Below the pieces are notes generated by a model, which worked only from the letters and a program-made list of their open reading frames with translations, was not told the DNA's origin and ran no database searches. This document shows, piece after piece, positions 8,813 through 17,135 of a stretch of 59,113 bases of DNA. Positions within the stretch are counted from its first letter, which is position 1, and each line of letters starts with the position of its first letter. The stretch is from Afipia sp. (lineage in GTDB: Bacteria; Pseudomonadota; Alphaproteobacteria; Rhizobiales; Xanthobacteraceae), in contig JANQAK010000005.1 in the NCBI GenBank assembly GCA_024707075.1, positions 165,362-224,474 on the forward strand. The letters run 5' to 3'. The translations under genes were made by a program, and so were the position numbers.

Positions 8813-9000
8813 CGCGCTTCGGTCCGCCGGGCAGAGCTTGGCCATTAACCTTCAACTTTCCAGAATCTTATTGAAATTCCTCGCAATTGAGCGAGACCGG
8901 ATGCTTACGCGTTAGGCTTACCTGACGATTGGAGCGGGCCTTTAACTCCTGCACAGGGGTGGCTGGACTAGGGTGGGGCCTCATTTGAAGGCGGCTTCCT

Positions 9001-9474
9001 ATGCGTGCGGTACTTGCACTGGCATTTTCGATTGCGGCAACCGTGATGGCGCTGGCCGACACCGGCCCGCTGATCGTCATCCCCGGAAAGCCCGGCGTTC
9101 CGGTCATCATCAACGGCCGCGATGCGTCCTACGCCGTCGTCGAAGGCGAGTGGGGTCTTGCTCACCACTTCAAGAATGCCGATCGGGTTTATGGCGGCTG
9201 GGACAGCTACACCGTCCCTGAAGTTGGCCATTACTACCCGACCGCCGGACGCACGCCGGGCTATGGCCGCCTGGAAATTCAGCCCTCCGCCAATCGCGCG
9301 CTGCCGCAACCGGCGGAGAGCTATCATCAGTCATGGTCCGCGCAATCAGCACCGCCTGCGCCGCAACAGCAGTACGACATTCCTATGTACCCGACGGTTA
9401 TCGAAGGTGACCGGCCCCGCCCGCACCCACCCAGCTATCGGCCGAACGGCTTCCGTCCCGATCTGAAGAAATAA
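9001..9474 (+). CDS. secreted hypothetical protein
   Basis: A 157-residue protein with a signal peptide cleaved near Ala-Leu-Ala-Asp (residue 20), a central Tyr/Gly/Trp-rich region, and a Pro/Gln-rich tail ending in basic residues. No catalytic motif is evident. It may be co-transcribed with the Tyr/His-rich secreted gene 40 bp downstream. Confidence 0.65.
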   Translation: MRAVLALAFSIAATVMALADTGPLIVIPGKPGVPVIINGRDASYAVVEGEWGLAHHFKNADRVYGGWDSYTVPEVGHYYPTAGRTPGYGRLEIQPSANRALPQPAESYHQSWSAQSAPPAPQQQYDIPMYPTVIEGDRPRPHPPSYRPNGFRPDLKK

Positions 9475-9514
9475 ACACACACCAAACAAGAAGCGCCCAA
9501 CAGGAGAGAGAGTG

Positions 9515-10033
9515 ATGCGTAAGACGATTGCAGGATTGATTGCGGGAGCGGCCTTCGCCGCCACGATGGCGACGGTGCCCGCGCAGGCATGCGTGGTGAC
9601 CGACCCGTGCGGCTATGGTTATCATCGCCACTACGGTTACGCCGTGCGTGAACGGCTGCCGGATCCGGCAGGCCCACAATATTATTGGGTCAATCAGGGG
9701 CCGACCTTTACCGGCCCCGGCAATTTCGCGCCGGTACCGACCTATCAGGAACGCGCCGTGATCGGTTCACGCTACTACGGCCGGCCTTATCGCTATGGCT
9801 ACAATGGCGGACCCTACGGCAACGCCACCAGCCACTACTATGATGGCGCGCGCGTGCAGGGACCGGCGGTCTATAGCTATCGCTTCGGCCGCCGCTATCA
9901 TCAGCATCACCGCATGCACTTCCGTCCGCATCGCGTCGCGCCGAAGTATTACTATACGCAGCGCAGCCACGGGCACTCCATGGCCCATGGTCCGCGCATG
10001 CATCGCGCGAAGCCGCATCATCATATGCACTGA
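9515..10033 (+). CDS. secreted Tyr/His/Gly-rich protein
   Basis: A 172-residue protein with a signal peptide ending Val-Pro-Ala-Gln-Ala-Cys. The mature chain is dominated by Tyr, Gly, Arg and His (for example Tyr-Tyr-Gly-Arg-Pro-Tyr-Arg-Tyr-Gly-Tyr) and ends in a His-rich tail. This composition suggests a disordered surface or periplasmic protein, possibly metal-binding. GAGAGAG gives the ribosome binding site for the ATG at 9515; an immediately upstream GTG at 9512 is possible. Confidence 0.65.
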   Translation: MRKTIAGLIAGAAFAATMATVPAQACVVTDPCGYGYHRHYGYAVRERLPDPAGPQYYWVNQGPTFTGPGNFAPVPTYQERAVIGSRYYGRPYRYGYNGGPYGNATSHYYDGARVQGPAVYSYRFGRRYHQHHRMHFRPHRVAPKYYYTQRSHGHSMAHGPRMHRAKPHHHMH

Positions 10034-10058
10034 TCGCTCGTCCGATCTGAATGCACAA

Positions 10059-10096
10059 CGCCCGCCGGCATGATGCCGGCGGGCGTTTTGTTTTGT
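10059..10096. terminator. intrinsic terminator between convergent genes
   Basis: CGCCCGCCGGCA/TGCCGGCGGGCG, a 12-bp perfect stem with a 2-nt loop, followed by TTTTGTTTTG on the plus strand. It separates the secreted-protein gene from rlmB. Confidence 0.9.
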
Positions 10097-10113
10097 GCGA
10101 TCGTTAAGGCGCG

Positions 10114-11022
10114 TCAGTCCATCAGGCCGAGGCGGCTCGTGCCGATGTAGAGCGCGAGCGCGGCGGCGTTCGACACGTTGAGGCTCTTGATCCTGCCGGG
10201 CATGTCCATCCGCGCCACGACGCTGCATGTTTCGCGCGTCAACTGCCGCAGGCCTTTGCCTTCAGCGCCGAGCACCAGCGCCAGCGGCGCGTGCAACGGC
10301 ACCGCGCTGAGATCGTTTTGGCCTTCACTGTCGAGACCCACCGTCAGGAAACCTGCGTCGTTCATCTCGCCAAGCGCGCGATGCAGATTCGGGACTTCGA
10401 CGATCGGCACAAGCTCGAGCGCGCCAGACGCGGATTTCGCCAGCACGCCCGTCGCTTCCGGACTGTGCCGCCCTGTGGTGACGATGGCCTTGACGCCGAA
10501 CGCCGCCGCCGAGCGCAGGATCGCGCCGACATTGTGCGGATCGGTGATCTGGTCGAGCACCAGCACGATGCCGTCCTGCGGCAGTTCATCGAGATGCAGG
10601 CCGGGCAGGGGATCGGCCTCCGCGAGCAGGCCTTGATGCACGGCATCTGGCCCAAGCCGGCGGTCGATGTCGCCCGGATGCACCAGTTCCGGCGGGATGC
10701 GGGTGTCGATCTTCTCATCAGTGAGCCGCCGGGCCACGTTTTCGGTCACGAAGAGTTTGCGGATCCGCCGCTGCGGATTGGCCAAGGCCATCGTGACGCT
10801 GTGCCAGCCATACAGGATGACCGGGCCATCGCCCTTTGCGTGCCCCTTGAAGCCTCCCTTGGCCTCACGGTCGCGCCAGGCGGGACGGCCGCCCTGGGGT
10901 TTTCCGTGAGGCTTCCCCGAGGACTTGCTTTGATGCCGTTCTTGGCTCTCCCGGTCATGGTCGCCGCCGCGTCCGCCTGTTTTGGGGCCTTTGAAACGTG
11001 ATTTCCGGTCTCGATCGCTCAT
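10114..11022 (-). CDS. rlmB: 23S rRNA (guanosine-2'-O-)-methyltransferase RlmB, SpoU/TrmH family
   Basis: A 302-residue SPOUT methyltransferase that 2'-O-methylates a guanosine of 23S rRNA using SAM. A basic, Arg/Lys/Gly-rich N-terminal tail of about 60 residues leads into the substrate-binding domain. The SPOUT knot follows: motif 1 Asn-Val-Gly-Ala-Ile-Leu-Arg-Ser-Ala-Ala-Ala-Phe-Gly, motif 2 Leu-Val-Leu-Gly-Ala-Glu-Gly-Lys-Gly-Leu and motif 3 Ser-Leu-Asn-Val-Ser-Asn-Ala-Ala-Ala. The ATG at 11022 is taken over one 5 codons earlier because the basic tail begins there. The 203-bp gap to the tRNA upstream has no gene. Confidence 0.92.
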   Translation of the reverse strand: MSDRDRKSRFKGPKTGGRGGDHDRESQERHQSKSSGKPHGKPQGGRPAWRDREAKGGFKGHAKGDGPVILYGWHSVTMALANPQRRIRKLFVTENVARRLTDEKIDTRIPPELVHPGDIDRRLGPDAVHQGLLAEADPLPGLHLDELPQDGIVLVLDQITDPHNVGAILRSAAAFGVKAIVTTGRHSPEATGVLAKSASGALELVPIVEVPNLHRALGEMNDAGFLTVGLDSEGQNDLSAVPLHAPLALVLGAEGKGLRQLTRETCSVVARMDMPGRIKSLNVSNAAALALYIGTSRLGLMD

Positions 11023-11241
11023 GCGGCCTTGTCCCACGGGGCGGGAATAATGGCAATTTTCGGCTCCAGACCGGGCTGCAACGTCCTGTCATATTCGTCA
11101 GCGCCTTGGTTGACTTTACCCCGGTGCTTCGCCCATAAACGCGCCGACCGGGCGCCCGTCTACGGGCACGCTTTTTACCGTCATCCATGGCCGTTCAGCC
11201 ACCCCCGCTTGGGTGGATGAGGGTGTCCGATGGCGTCGAGC

Positions 11242-11327
11242 GGGGGAGTGTCCCGAGTGGCAAAGGGAGCTGACTGTAAATCAGCCGCCGTATGGCTTCG
11301 AAGGTTCGAGTCCTTCTTCCCCCACCA
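11242..11327 (+). tRNA. tRNA-Tyr (GTA)
   Basis: An 86-nt class II tRNA with a long variable arm. The acceptor is GGGGGAG/TTCCCCC, the anticodon stem-loop contains ACTGTAAAT with GTA, the T arm is GGTTCGAGTCC, and CCA is encoded. Confidence 0.95.
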
Positions 11328-11479
11328 ATCTGAAAGCGCGTAGGAATTTCGATTCCTGCGCGCTTTGTTTTTTCACCTGCAAGCAATCGTCCTTTGCGGT
11401 TCGTTCGTGCGCGTGCTTCGGAAGTGGAACCGTTGACGCCCTTCATCGCGATGCGAATAATCCTGGCCAGGAGCAATCC

Positions 11480-12170
11480 ATGAACCAACTGGTTGAACTG
11501 TCCGATATTCAGCGCGAGGCCGTGAGCAAGCCATGGTTTCATTCCATCGAAATTGCACCCGGCGTATTTACGCCCGGCCACAAGACGCCTGATCTGTTGC
11601 GAAACGAGGCCGACGCCATTTTCGGTCCCCTGAATATCAAGGGGGGCTCGATTCTGGATGTTGGCGCGTGGGACGGATTTTTCAGCTTCGAGGCGAAAAA
11701 GGCGTGGTGCTGCGCGCGTGCTATCGACCGATAAGTTTGCGTGGTTTGAGCCGCGAATAGCCGCCCGAAGACATTTTGAAATCGCCCGCCAGCTTACCGG
11801 TTCTGATGTAGAGGACCTTGTTATCGACGCGCCGGAACTCACGGCGGATCGTGTTGGGCAGTTCGATTACGCGCTATTTTTGGGCGTTTTCTATCATCTG
11901 ATCGATCCGATTCGGGTTTTGCAAAATCTGTCCGCCATAGTGACGCACACGCTCGTTGTCGAAACCCACCTTGATCTTCGCTACCTGCCGTGGCCGGCGA
12001 TGCGCTTTTATCCCGGCGCCGAGGTCAATAATGACCCTACCAATTGGTGGGGGCCAAACCGGCGGTGCGTTGAAAAGCTATTGCTGGCTTGCGGTTTTTC
12101 GCGTGTGACGTATAGGCGTCATCCGGATCCGAAATGCAGGAATCGGGGCATTTTCCACGCCTGCAAATGA
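11480..12170 (+). pseudogene. class I SAM-dependent methyltransferase, split by a +1 frameshift
   Basis: The first frame (from ATG 11480, AGGAG upstream) carries the SAM-binding motif I Leu-Asp-Val-Gly-Ala-Trp-Asp-Gly-Phe-Phe-Ser-Phe-Glu. It ends early, and the coding sense continues in the next frame from about 11700 (Arg-Gly-Ala-Ala-Arg-Val-Leu-Ser-Thr-Asp-Lys-Phe), through Phe-Leu-Gly-Val-Phe-Tyr-His-Leu-x-Asp-Pro, to the stop at 12170. One extra base after the AAAAAGG run explains the break. The whole, about 229 residues, resembles the Methyltransf/DUF1698-like class. The substrate is unknown. It is either a recent pseudogene or a consensus error. Confidence 0.75.
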
Positions 12171-12225
12171 TCGTTGTGCAAGTCGCCCGCATTTCCGATT
12201 CAAATCCGTAACAAGGATCAAGCCG

Positions 12226-12555
12226 ATGAGATCGCTGGCGGTAGGCTTGGAGAGGTTGTGTCTGGGCTTCTGGCACGGCCTGCGCGATCCTGAGTTTCAG
12301 GCCATCGTCTTCCTGCTTCTGGTGGCGGTCGTGACCGGCTCGATTTTCTACCATTCGGTCGAGGGATGGTCGTGGCTCGACTCGGCTTATTTCAGCGTGG
12401 TTGCGCTCACCACCGTGGGAGATGCCACGCTTGGGCCGACCACCGATCTGTCCAAGATATTCACGATGGGGTTTTCGCTCGTCGGAATCGGTCTGGTTCT
12501 GGCTTTTTTGTCCCGGCTGGGATCGTACCGGGACAGGGAAGAAGACAACAGTTGA
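12226..12555 (+). CDS. two-TM potassium-channel-like protein with atypical filter
   Basis: A 109-residue protein of the Ion_trans_2 type: TM1 (about 24-45), pore helix with Tyr-Phe-Ser-Val-Val-Ala-Leu-Thr-Thr-Val-Gly, and TM2 (about 82-101). Classic K+ channels read Thr-Val-Gly-Tyr-Gly-Asp. Here the filter reads Thr-Val-Gly-Asp-Ala-Thr-Leu-Gly-Pro, so the aromatic and the second Gly are missing. The protein would have to form a tetramer. Conductance and selectivity are open. No regulatory RCK domain is present. Confidence 0.8.
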   Translation: MRSLAVGLERLCLGFWHGLRDPEFQAIVFLLLVAVVTGSIFYHSVEGWSWLDSAYFSVVALTTVGDATLGPTTDLSKIFTMGFSLVGIGLVLAFLSRLGSYRDREEDNS

Positions 12556-12610
12556 CGCGAAGACCGCCGCTCACCGGAAAACCCGGGTGCGGCGCTGGAG
12601 CGTGTAAAGC

Positions 12611-12879
12611 TCAGTTGTGCCGGTGATGGCGGCGAACCTTGCGGGGTTTGATCACAGGCCGGTTCTGTTCGGCAAAGGCATAAACCGGGTTAAGCTGGCA
12701 ATAGGCCCGCCGGCCGGATGCGCTCGCCATGCACTGGGCGTAGGTATTGTAATAGCAGGTCCCGGGGCCTGCCTCGAAGGCTTCGACGATGCAGTAACGA
12801 TAGGGGCGGCTTGCGCCGATCCGGCGCTGAATACGGCCGCGCCTGTCAGAGCAAATACGGCCAAAAGTGCATTGCGCAT
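12611..12879 (-). pseudogene. DUF3551-type small secreted protein with a 1-nt deletion
   Basis: The signal peptide (Met-Arg-Asn-Ala-Leu-Leu-Ala-Val-Phe-Ala ... Ala-Gln-Ala-Ala) is in one frame. From about 12805 the familiar DUF3551 body continues in another: Tyr-Arg-Tyr-Cys-Ile-Val-Glu, Gly-Thr-Cys-Tyr-Tyr-Asn-Thr, Gln-Cys-Met-Ala-Ser-Ala-Ser-Gly-Arg, and a His-rich basic tail ending at the stop at 12611. The conserved Cys pattern is preserved only across the shift. A single C missing from a GCCCC run would restore an 89-residue protein. DUF3551 proteins are abundant in Bradyrhizobiaceae and of unknown function. Confidence 0.8.
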
Positions 12880-13006
12880 GAAATCCTCCCGGTTGGATCA
12901 GGTTTACAGTGAAAACCCATCATCTAGAATATGGTTCCGGAAGGGTAAAACTCCAAATCAATCATGGTTGAGGCGGCGGGGCGGCCATGCTAGTGCTCGC
13001 CGCGCC

Positions 13007-13079
13007 GCGGGTGTAGCTCAATGGTAGAGCAGCAGCCTTCCAAGCTGAATACGAGGGTTCGATCCCTTCACCCGCTCCA
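13007..13079 (+). tRNA. tRNA-Gly (TCC), likely integration site
   Basis: Acceptor GCGGGTG/CACCCGC, anticodon loop CTTCCAA with TCC, T arm GGGTTCGATCCC, discriminator T and encoded CCA. A minus-strand tyrosine integrase ends 72 bp downstream of the 3' end, the usual arrangement for tRNA-targeted islands. I found no second copy of the tRNA 3' half in the window, so the distal attachment site is probably outside. Confidence 0.96.
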
Positions 13080-13113
13080 GCCTTTTCAATGGGTTAGCTC
13101 AGATCCCAAAGTT

Positions 13114-13147
13114 CATTCTGACAAACTGAAATTTCCATTCTGACAAA
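13114..13147. repeat. direct repeat pair beside tRNA-Gly
   Basis: CATTCTGACAAA occurs at 13114-13125 and again at 13136-13147, 22 bp apart, between the tRNA 3' end and the integrase stop. Spacing of two turns suggests arm-type sites for integrase or excisionase. This is inference from position. Confidence 0.4.
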
Positions 13148-13150
13148 TGT

Positions 13151-14402
13151 TCACTTTACGGCCGCTTGCTTCGCCACTTTCGCGCGGCGTTTGATGCGCT
13201 TCATTTGCGCGTCCTGCTTGGCTTCGTCGTCGTCGTGCAGATAGTTCGCCATCGCTGCCGTCGACGACCATTGCCCCCTTCTGCATCAACTGCGTTTCCG
13301 TCAGCCCGGACGTGCTCGCTTCCGTCGTGCCGCCATGGCGGCCGAACGAGGTGAAGGTCAGTTCAGGACGAAGACTCGCCGCAAGGATGACCTTCTTCGA
13401 AATGCGCTGAACCTGGGTGAGCATCTCCCCTTGCCAAACCACGGCTGGCTGCTGCCGTCCCGGCGCAGCATGAGGCCCCCTGTAGGACGCAACTCCTTAA
13501 TGGCATCCAACTCGGTCATCAACTGGGGATAGAGCGGCTTGCCTTTGGCATTGAACAGTGGCTCCCACGAGCCCGTACTCGTCTTGTAGTTGATGACATA
13601 GACGTGGTTTGGCCGGCTCGGAGGCCGGTAATGTTCGGCCACGAAACGGATGAAGATGTGCGCCTCGCGCTGAAGCAGCTCCCACCCAATCAAAACGCCA
13701 GTGGCGAGCGAGGAATAGCCCATTTCGATCGCTTTGGCCCGGAACGCCGCCAACTCGGCGAACGTCGCATGCGGCGTTTCCCGAGAGTTCGACTGCAGAC
13801 CCATCTTCTCGAATGGATTCTTCGGAGGAAATATGCCCGGATTGGCGCGTGATACCGTATTCCATGCCGAACGCGCGGTCTTCATCGCGTGATTGACGGT
13901 GGTGCGGCGTTCGATCTTTTTCGCCCTTCACCTCTTTGAAAAGAAGCTTTTCAAAGAGGTCATCGGCGAAAGCAGTATCGATGCTGGAGACGCGCCGCGT
14001 TCCGAGACGCCTGCCGTCCTGCAGGAGGTATTCACAAATCATCTTGATGCCGGTCTCGTGCACACGGCATTGACCTGGACTCAGCGGCTGCAGTCGCTTG
14101 GCAGTTTTCTGCGACCATGTCCGGCGATACTCGTGAAACATCCAATCCAACGTTCCGACGACCACGCCGACAACAGAGGTCGCGTCCTCGCCACCCGTGC
14201 GCCAGCTATCAAATGCCGGCAGTAGAATCCTTTCCACCCGCTGTACCGCTCTTTCGTAGTCGGCACCAAGTGGTTCATTGTGCAGGGGACAGCCTCGTGT
14301 GCGAGCCCATGTTGGAACGTTGAAGAAATAACTCCAGCCGCTTCCGATCCGCTTACGAAGCGTGTAGCGGGGCAACGGAAGGGCGGAACGTCCACGTTTC
14401 AC
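13151..14402 (-). pseudogene. tyrosine site-specific integrase, three frameshifts
   Basis: An integrase of about 415 residues spread over several minus-strand frames. The N-terminal part starts at 14402 and includes a SAM-like/core-binding region. It continues in another frame from about 13908, and the catalytic part in a third from about 13440 with Phe-Gly-Arg-His-Gly-Gly-Thr-Thr-Glu-Ala, matching the R-H-x-x-G block. A further shift near 13290 restores Ser-Ser-Thr-Ala-Ala-Met-Ala-Asn-Tyr, a good candidate for the Tyr nucleophile, with a basic tail to the stop at 13151. Each break is a single base, one inside a run of five As. If real, the island could not excise by its own integrase. Confidence 0.8.
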
Positions 14403-14584
14403 AGCAGCCTCCTTGACACCGCTGGGTCATCCTCCGGATCTACCGAAGGACGGCGATCCTCTTTGACCGCAATAGATATGCGTCCGTCAGGCCAGATTTC
14501 GACGTTTGCGACGATGCCGCCGCCATCGATGACGCCTTTCACGGCACGCTTAACATCGGCCTCGGTGAATTTAGCTTTCGACAT
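14399..14584 (-). CDS. small protein in operon with the integrase
   Basis: A 61-residue protein with a helical N-terminus rich in Lys and Asp/Glu and a beta segment Ile-Trp-Pro-Asp-Gly-Arg-Ile-Ser-Ile-Ala-Val. Its stop overlaps the integrase start by 4 bp (ATGA), so the two are translationally coupled. Small proteins of this kind often precede integrases of this group. It could be a directionality or regulatory factor, but no function is shown. Confidence 0.6.
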   Translation of the reverse strand: MSKAKFTEADVKRAVKGVIDGGGIVANVEIWPDGRISIAVKEDRRPSVDPEDDPAVSRRLL

Positions 14585-14992
14585 TATTGTAACGCATTAG
14601 ATGAAGTTCATAAGACTCCGACCTCAGTTCCTTGCCCGACGCTGGCTGCCTTTCTGCTGATCCCGCCAATCGCAATTCGCAGAGCAGAAGCGGGTGCGTT
14701 CATCGAGCTGCCCCTATGTCAATGAGGTGCCGCGCCATCAAAACCGTTGAGCCTGTATTTTGGAAGAGCTCTTCCTTCCGCATGCTGCCATCGGCGGTGA
14801 TCGGACACACATACGTGGGGTCTGGCGCAAGTCAGAAATCGTTGCGTCAGCGGCAGGGCGCTTCGATAAAGGCAGCAGCCCGCAAAAACGCACCTATAGG
14901 TTCGACACCGTCTCCTGGTCTGGATTCCTCTGATAAGTAATTGAAATTACGTTGAATTATGTGTTTTTTCTTTCTGATCTGAGAAAGATTGT

Positions 14993-15040
14993 TTGACAGC
15001 TGGGTCGCCCTTGTGGCTGACTGTCCTCAGTCCGAGGACA
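14993..15040 (+). promoter_or_regulatory. probable promoter and operator of the HTH/NTase operon
   Basis: TTGACA at 14993-14998 is a good -35 box. Downstream sits the palindrome TGTCCTC-agtcc-GAGGACA (15022-15040), nested within CCCTTGT/ACAAGGG arms, 22 bp before the HTH start at 15063. AbiEi-like antitoxins bind such inverted repeats to repress their own operon. The gap 14585-14992 holds only a decayed segment: on the minus strand near 14650-14720 a Cys-rich stretch resembles the end of a small zinc-finger protein but carries stops. Confidence 0.5.
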
Positions 15041-15062
15041 AGGGACAGGGACGAAATACCGG

Positions 15063-15638
15063 ATGAAAAGCCAGGATGTCGTCATATTGCTCAAGCTCGT
15101 GAGCCTCGAACATGAGGAGCGCAAGGGGGCGGGCATCCAAGGTTGGATGTGCACCGCGAGGATCCCTTTTCCGTTCGCGGCTTAGAGGCTTCCCCTTGGA
15201 ATCAGCAAGACGGAAGTCAATGCCTCGATCAACCGAAGCATCTCTTCAGGCCTTGCGGTCAAAGATCGCAATTCCGGTCGGCCAAAGCCCAACCGCCGCA
15301 ACCTCTGCGATTTTATTGTCCACGGACTGAAGTTTGTTTTTCCGGCAAGGCCCGGCGCCATGACGCGAGGCGTTCCTACCGCCTTTGCAGCTCCCTCGTT
15401 GAAGAGTCTTTTGATCAGCGCAGGCGAATATATCTACGTCTGGCCGTTCGCAAAAGGCAAGGCCCAGGGACAGTCGCTAGAGCCTCTGTTCAAGAGCGTT
15501 CCCGAAGCTGTCCAGAAAGACGAGCGTCTGTATGAATATCTGGCCCTTGTTGATGCCATTCGGATTGGAAATCAGCGAGAAACCGGGCTGGCCGTCGAGC
15601 GCATTTCAGAAAGGCTTTTGAAAAATGAGCAGCGTTAA
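15063..15638 (+). pseudogene. HTH antitoxin-like protein with two compensating frameshifts
   Basis: About 190 residues once two indels are allowed for. The first frame (ATG 15063) gives Met-Lys-Ser-Gln-Asp-Val-Val-Ile-Leu-Leu-Lys-Leu. A base is lost near 15140, then one gained near 15195, after which Leu-Gly-Ile-Ser-Lys-Thr-Glu-Val-Asn-Ala-Ser-Ile reads as a winged-helix recognition helix and the frame runs to 15638. Its stop overlaps the NTase start by 14 bp. The arrangement HTH then nucleotidyltransferase is that of type IV AbiEi/AbiEii-like toxin-antitoxin pairs, where the HTH protein is antitoxin and autorepressor. Family assignment is inferred, not proved. Confidence 0.6.
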
Positions 15639-16326
15639 GGGCCAACTCCTTGTTATGTTGGAAACCGTCGCCAAGGCGCTGGGCGACGACCTGCGCGGGC
15701 GGCTGGTCTTTGTCGGCGGATGCACGACAGCTCTGTTCATTACCGATGAGATTACGCTCGAAGGTGTGCGGGCAACCGACGATGTGGATCTGATCGTTGA
15801 TCTTGTCGGGCGTGCGCAATGGGCGCAACTGCAAGAGCAGTTGCGGCAAAAGGGATTTGCGGAATCTCCAGAGGACGATGTGATTTGCCGAATGCGGCTT
15901 GGCGACCTCAAGGTCGATTTCATGCCTGACGATGAAAGCATTCTCGGCTTTAGCAATCGCTGGTATGCCAAAGGCATTGAAACGGCGGTCAATCATCCTC
16001 TGACCGATACGATAACCATCAAACGCCTCACGCCAGAATTGTTTCTGGCGACAAAGTTGGAGGCGTATCTCGGTCGCGGCAACAATGATCTGTTAGGAAG
16101 CCGCGATATGGAGGACATTCTTCTCGTCGTCGATGGCCGCGAGGAACTCGTCGCTGAAATTCAAGCAGCGGACGAAGATGTTCGCCGCTACATTGCAGAG
16201 CAGTTCAGAGCTCTGCTGGAGCATGATGATTTTGATCACTTTCTGGCGGGCAATATCAAAGGGCCGGAAGGGCGCGTCGATATTGTGCGTGAACGCTTTG
16301 TCGCCATAAGCGAGAGCGACAGCTAA
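15625..16326 (+). CDS. AbiEii-like nucleotidyltransferase (candidate toxin)
   Basis: A 233-residue protein with the pol-beta nucleotidyltransferase signature: Val-Gly-Gly-Cys-Thr-Thr-Ala-Leu at about 30-37, then Arg-Ala-Thr-Asp-Asp-Val-Asp-Leu-Ile-Val at about 49-58 (metal-binding Asp53 and Asp55), and a later Asp in Asp-Leu-Lys-Val-Asp-Phe-Met-Pro. A helical C-terminal half includes Asp-Met-Glu-Asp-Ile, as in the AbiEii/AbiGii group. Such toxins add nucleotides to targets such as tRNA. The gene is intact and coupled to the HTH gene. If the HTH frame is truly broken, an intact toxin without antitoxin would be unexpected, which argues for consensus errors there. Confidence 0.7.
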   Translation: MSSVKGQLLVMLETVAKALGDDLRGRLVFVGGCTTALFITDEITLEGVRATDDVDLIVDLVGRAQWAQLQEQLRQKGFAESPEDDVICRMRLGDLKVDFMPDDESILGFSNRWYAKGIETAVNHPLTDTITIKRLTPELFLATKLEAYLGRGNNDLLGSRDMEDILLVVDGREELVAEIQAADEDVRRYIAEQFRALLEHDDFDHFLAGNIKGPEGRVDIVRERFVAISESDS

Positions 16327-16327
16327 A

Positions 16328-17088
16328 ATGGAAATGGAGCTCGATTGGCGCAGTCAGCAGGGAACAAAGACCGGCGGCAATCGGGATTACGGGGGCGCCG
16401 GAATACGCCCGGATGGGGTGCTGTGCCTCCTTCTGGATGGTTCAACGTCAGGACCAAAGAGCGGCGAGCTTGCCGGCCAGATCGCCCGTGATGTCATAGA
16501 TTGGTACGTCGCCACGGCTGAAGACGTAACGGCAGAAACCCTCACAGCACAACTGCGCCAAATTCATGGAAGCCTATCGAAGCGGTTTCCCGGGATACGG
16601 CCAGCTATGTGATCGTGTGTCTCGCAGGAACTGGACCGGCACTCGTTCTACATGCCGGCGATTGCTTGCTGGGACGGCAGGTAGGAAAAAGCCCTCTCCA
16701 ATGGCTCATCAGGCCACATACGTTGGCCAATGTGATTGACGACATTCCAGTCGCGGAGATTGCAGAAAGTTACGTCAGGCATCGACTCGCGCGGAGTTTC
16801 CGGGCCAGGGAGTTCATGCTTCCTGACGTCACTGAAATCAACGTAGAGCAGGGCAGCTCACTTGTCGCTGCTACCGACGGGTTTTGGGCAGAACTTAATT
16901 CTGAAGAACAAGCCATGCTTATGCGGGGGCAGATTTCCCCGATGATAGGCGAAGCTGACGACCGCAGCGTTCTTACGATTCGGCTGCTTGATAACGAGCA
17001 GCGCGTCAAACTCCACCTCAACGAGGATAGGTTGGAAAATTTCTACATAGGCGGGCCTTCGGCTCAATCTGAACCTCGGACTAAATGA
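16328..17088 (+). pseudogene. PP2C-like Ser/Thr phosphatase with a 1-nt deletion
   Basis: The first frame has Gly-Gly-Asn-Arg-Asp-Tyr then Leu-Cys-Leu-Leu-Leu-Asp-Gly-Ser-Thr-Ser-Gly, matching the first two metal-binding motifs of PP2C (Asn-x-Asp and Asp-Gly). It stops near 16612. The continuation (Tyr-Val-Ile-Val-Cys-Leu-Ala-Gly, His-Ala-Gly-Asp-Cys-Leu-Leu-Gly, then Ala-Thr-Asp-Gly-Phe-Trp and Asp-Asp-Arg-Ser-Val-Leu) is in another frame to 17088. These are the Gly-Asp and Asp-Gly and terminal Asp-Asn/Asp-Asp type motifs. One C missing near the CCCGGG at about 16590 explains the break. It follows the NTase by 1 bp, so it is part of the same operon, perhaps as regulator. Confidence 0.7.
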
Positions 17089-17135
17089 AAACATGCGTCT
17101 CTCAACACCGGTAATGAGCTTTTGGGGAGGATTTC

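Noticed and set aside
8868..9680. Minus-strand frames over the two secreted-protein genes
   Set aside because: The plus-strand genes have signal peptides and ribosome binding sites; the opposite frames have neither.
10178..11001. Plus-strand frames over rlmB
   Set aside because: The minus strand carries all SPOUT motifs; the plus frames are shadows of a high-GC gene.
14632..14940. Plus-strand 102-residue frame after the integrase genes
   Set aside because: No recognisable domain, no ribosome binding site, and the opposite strand shows traces of a decayed zinc-finger gene.
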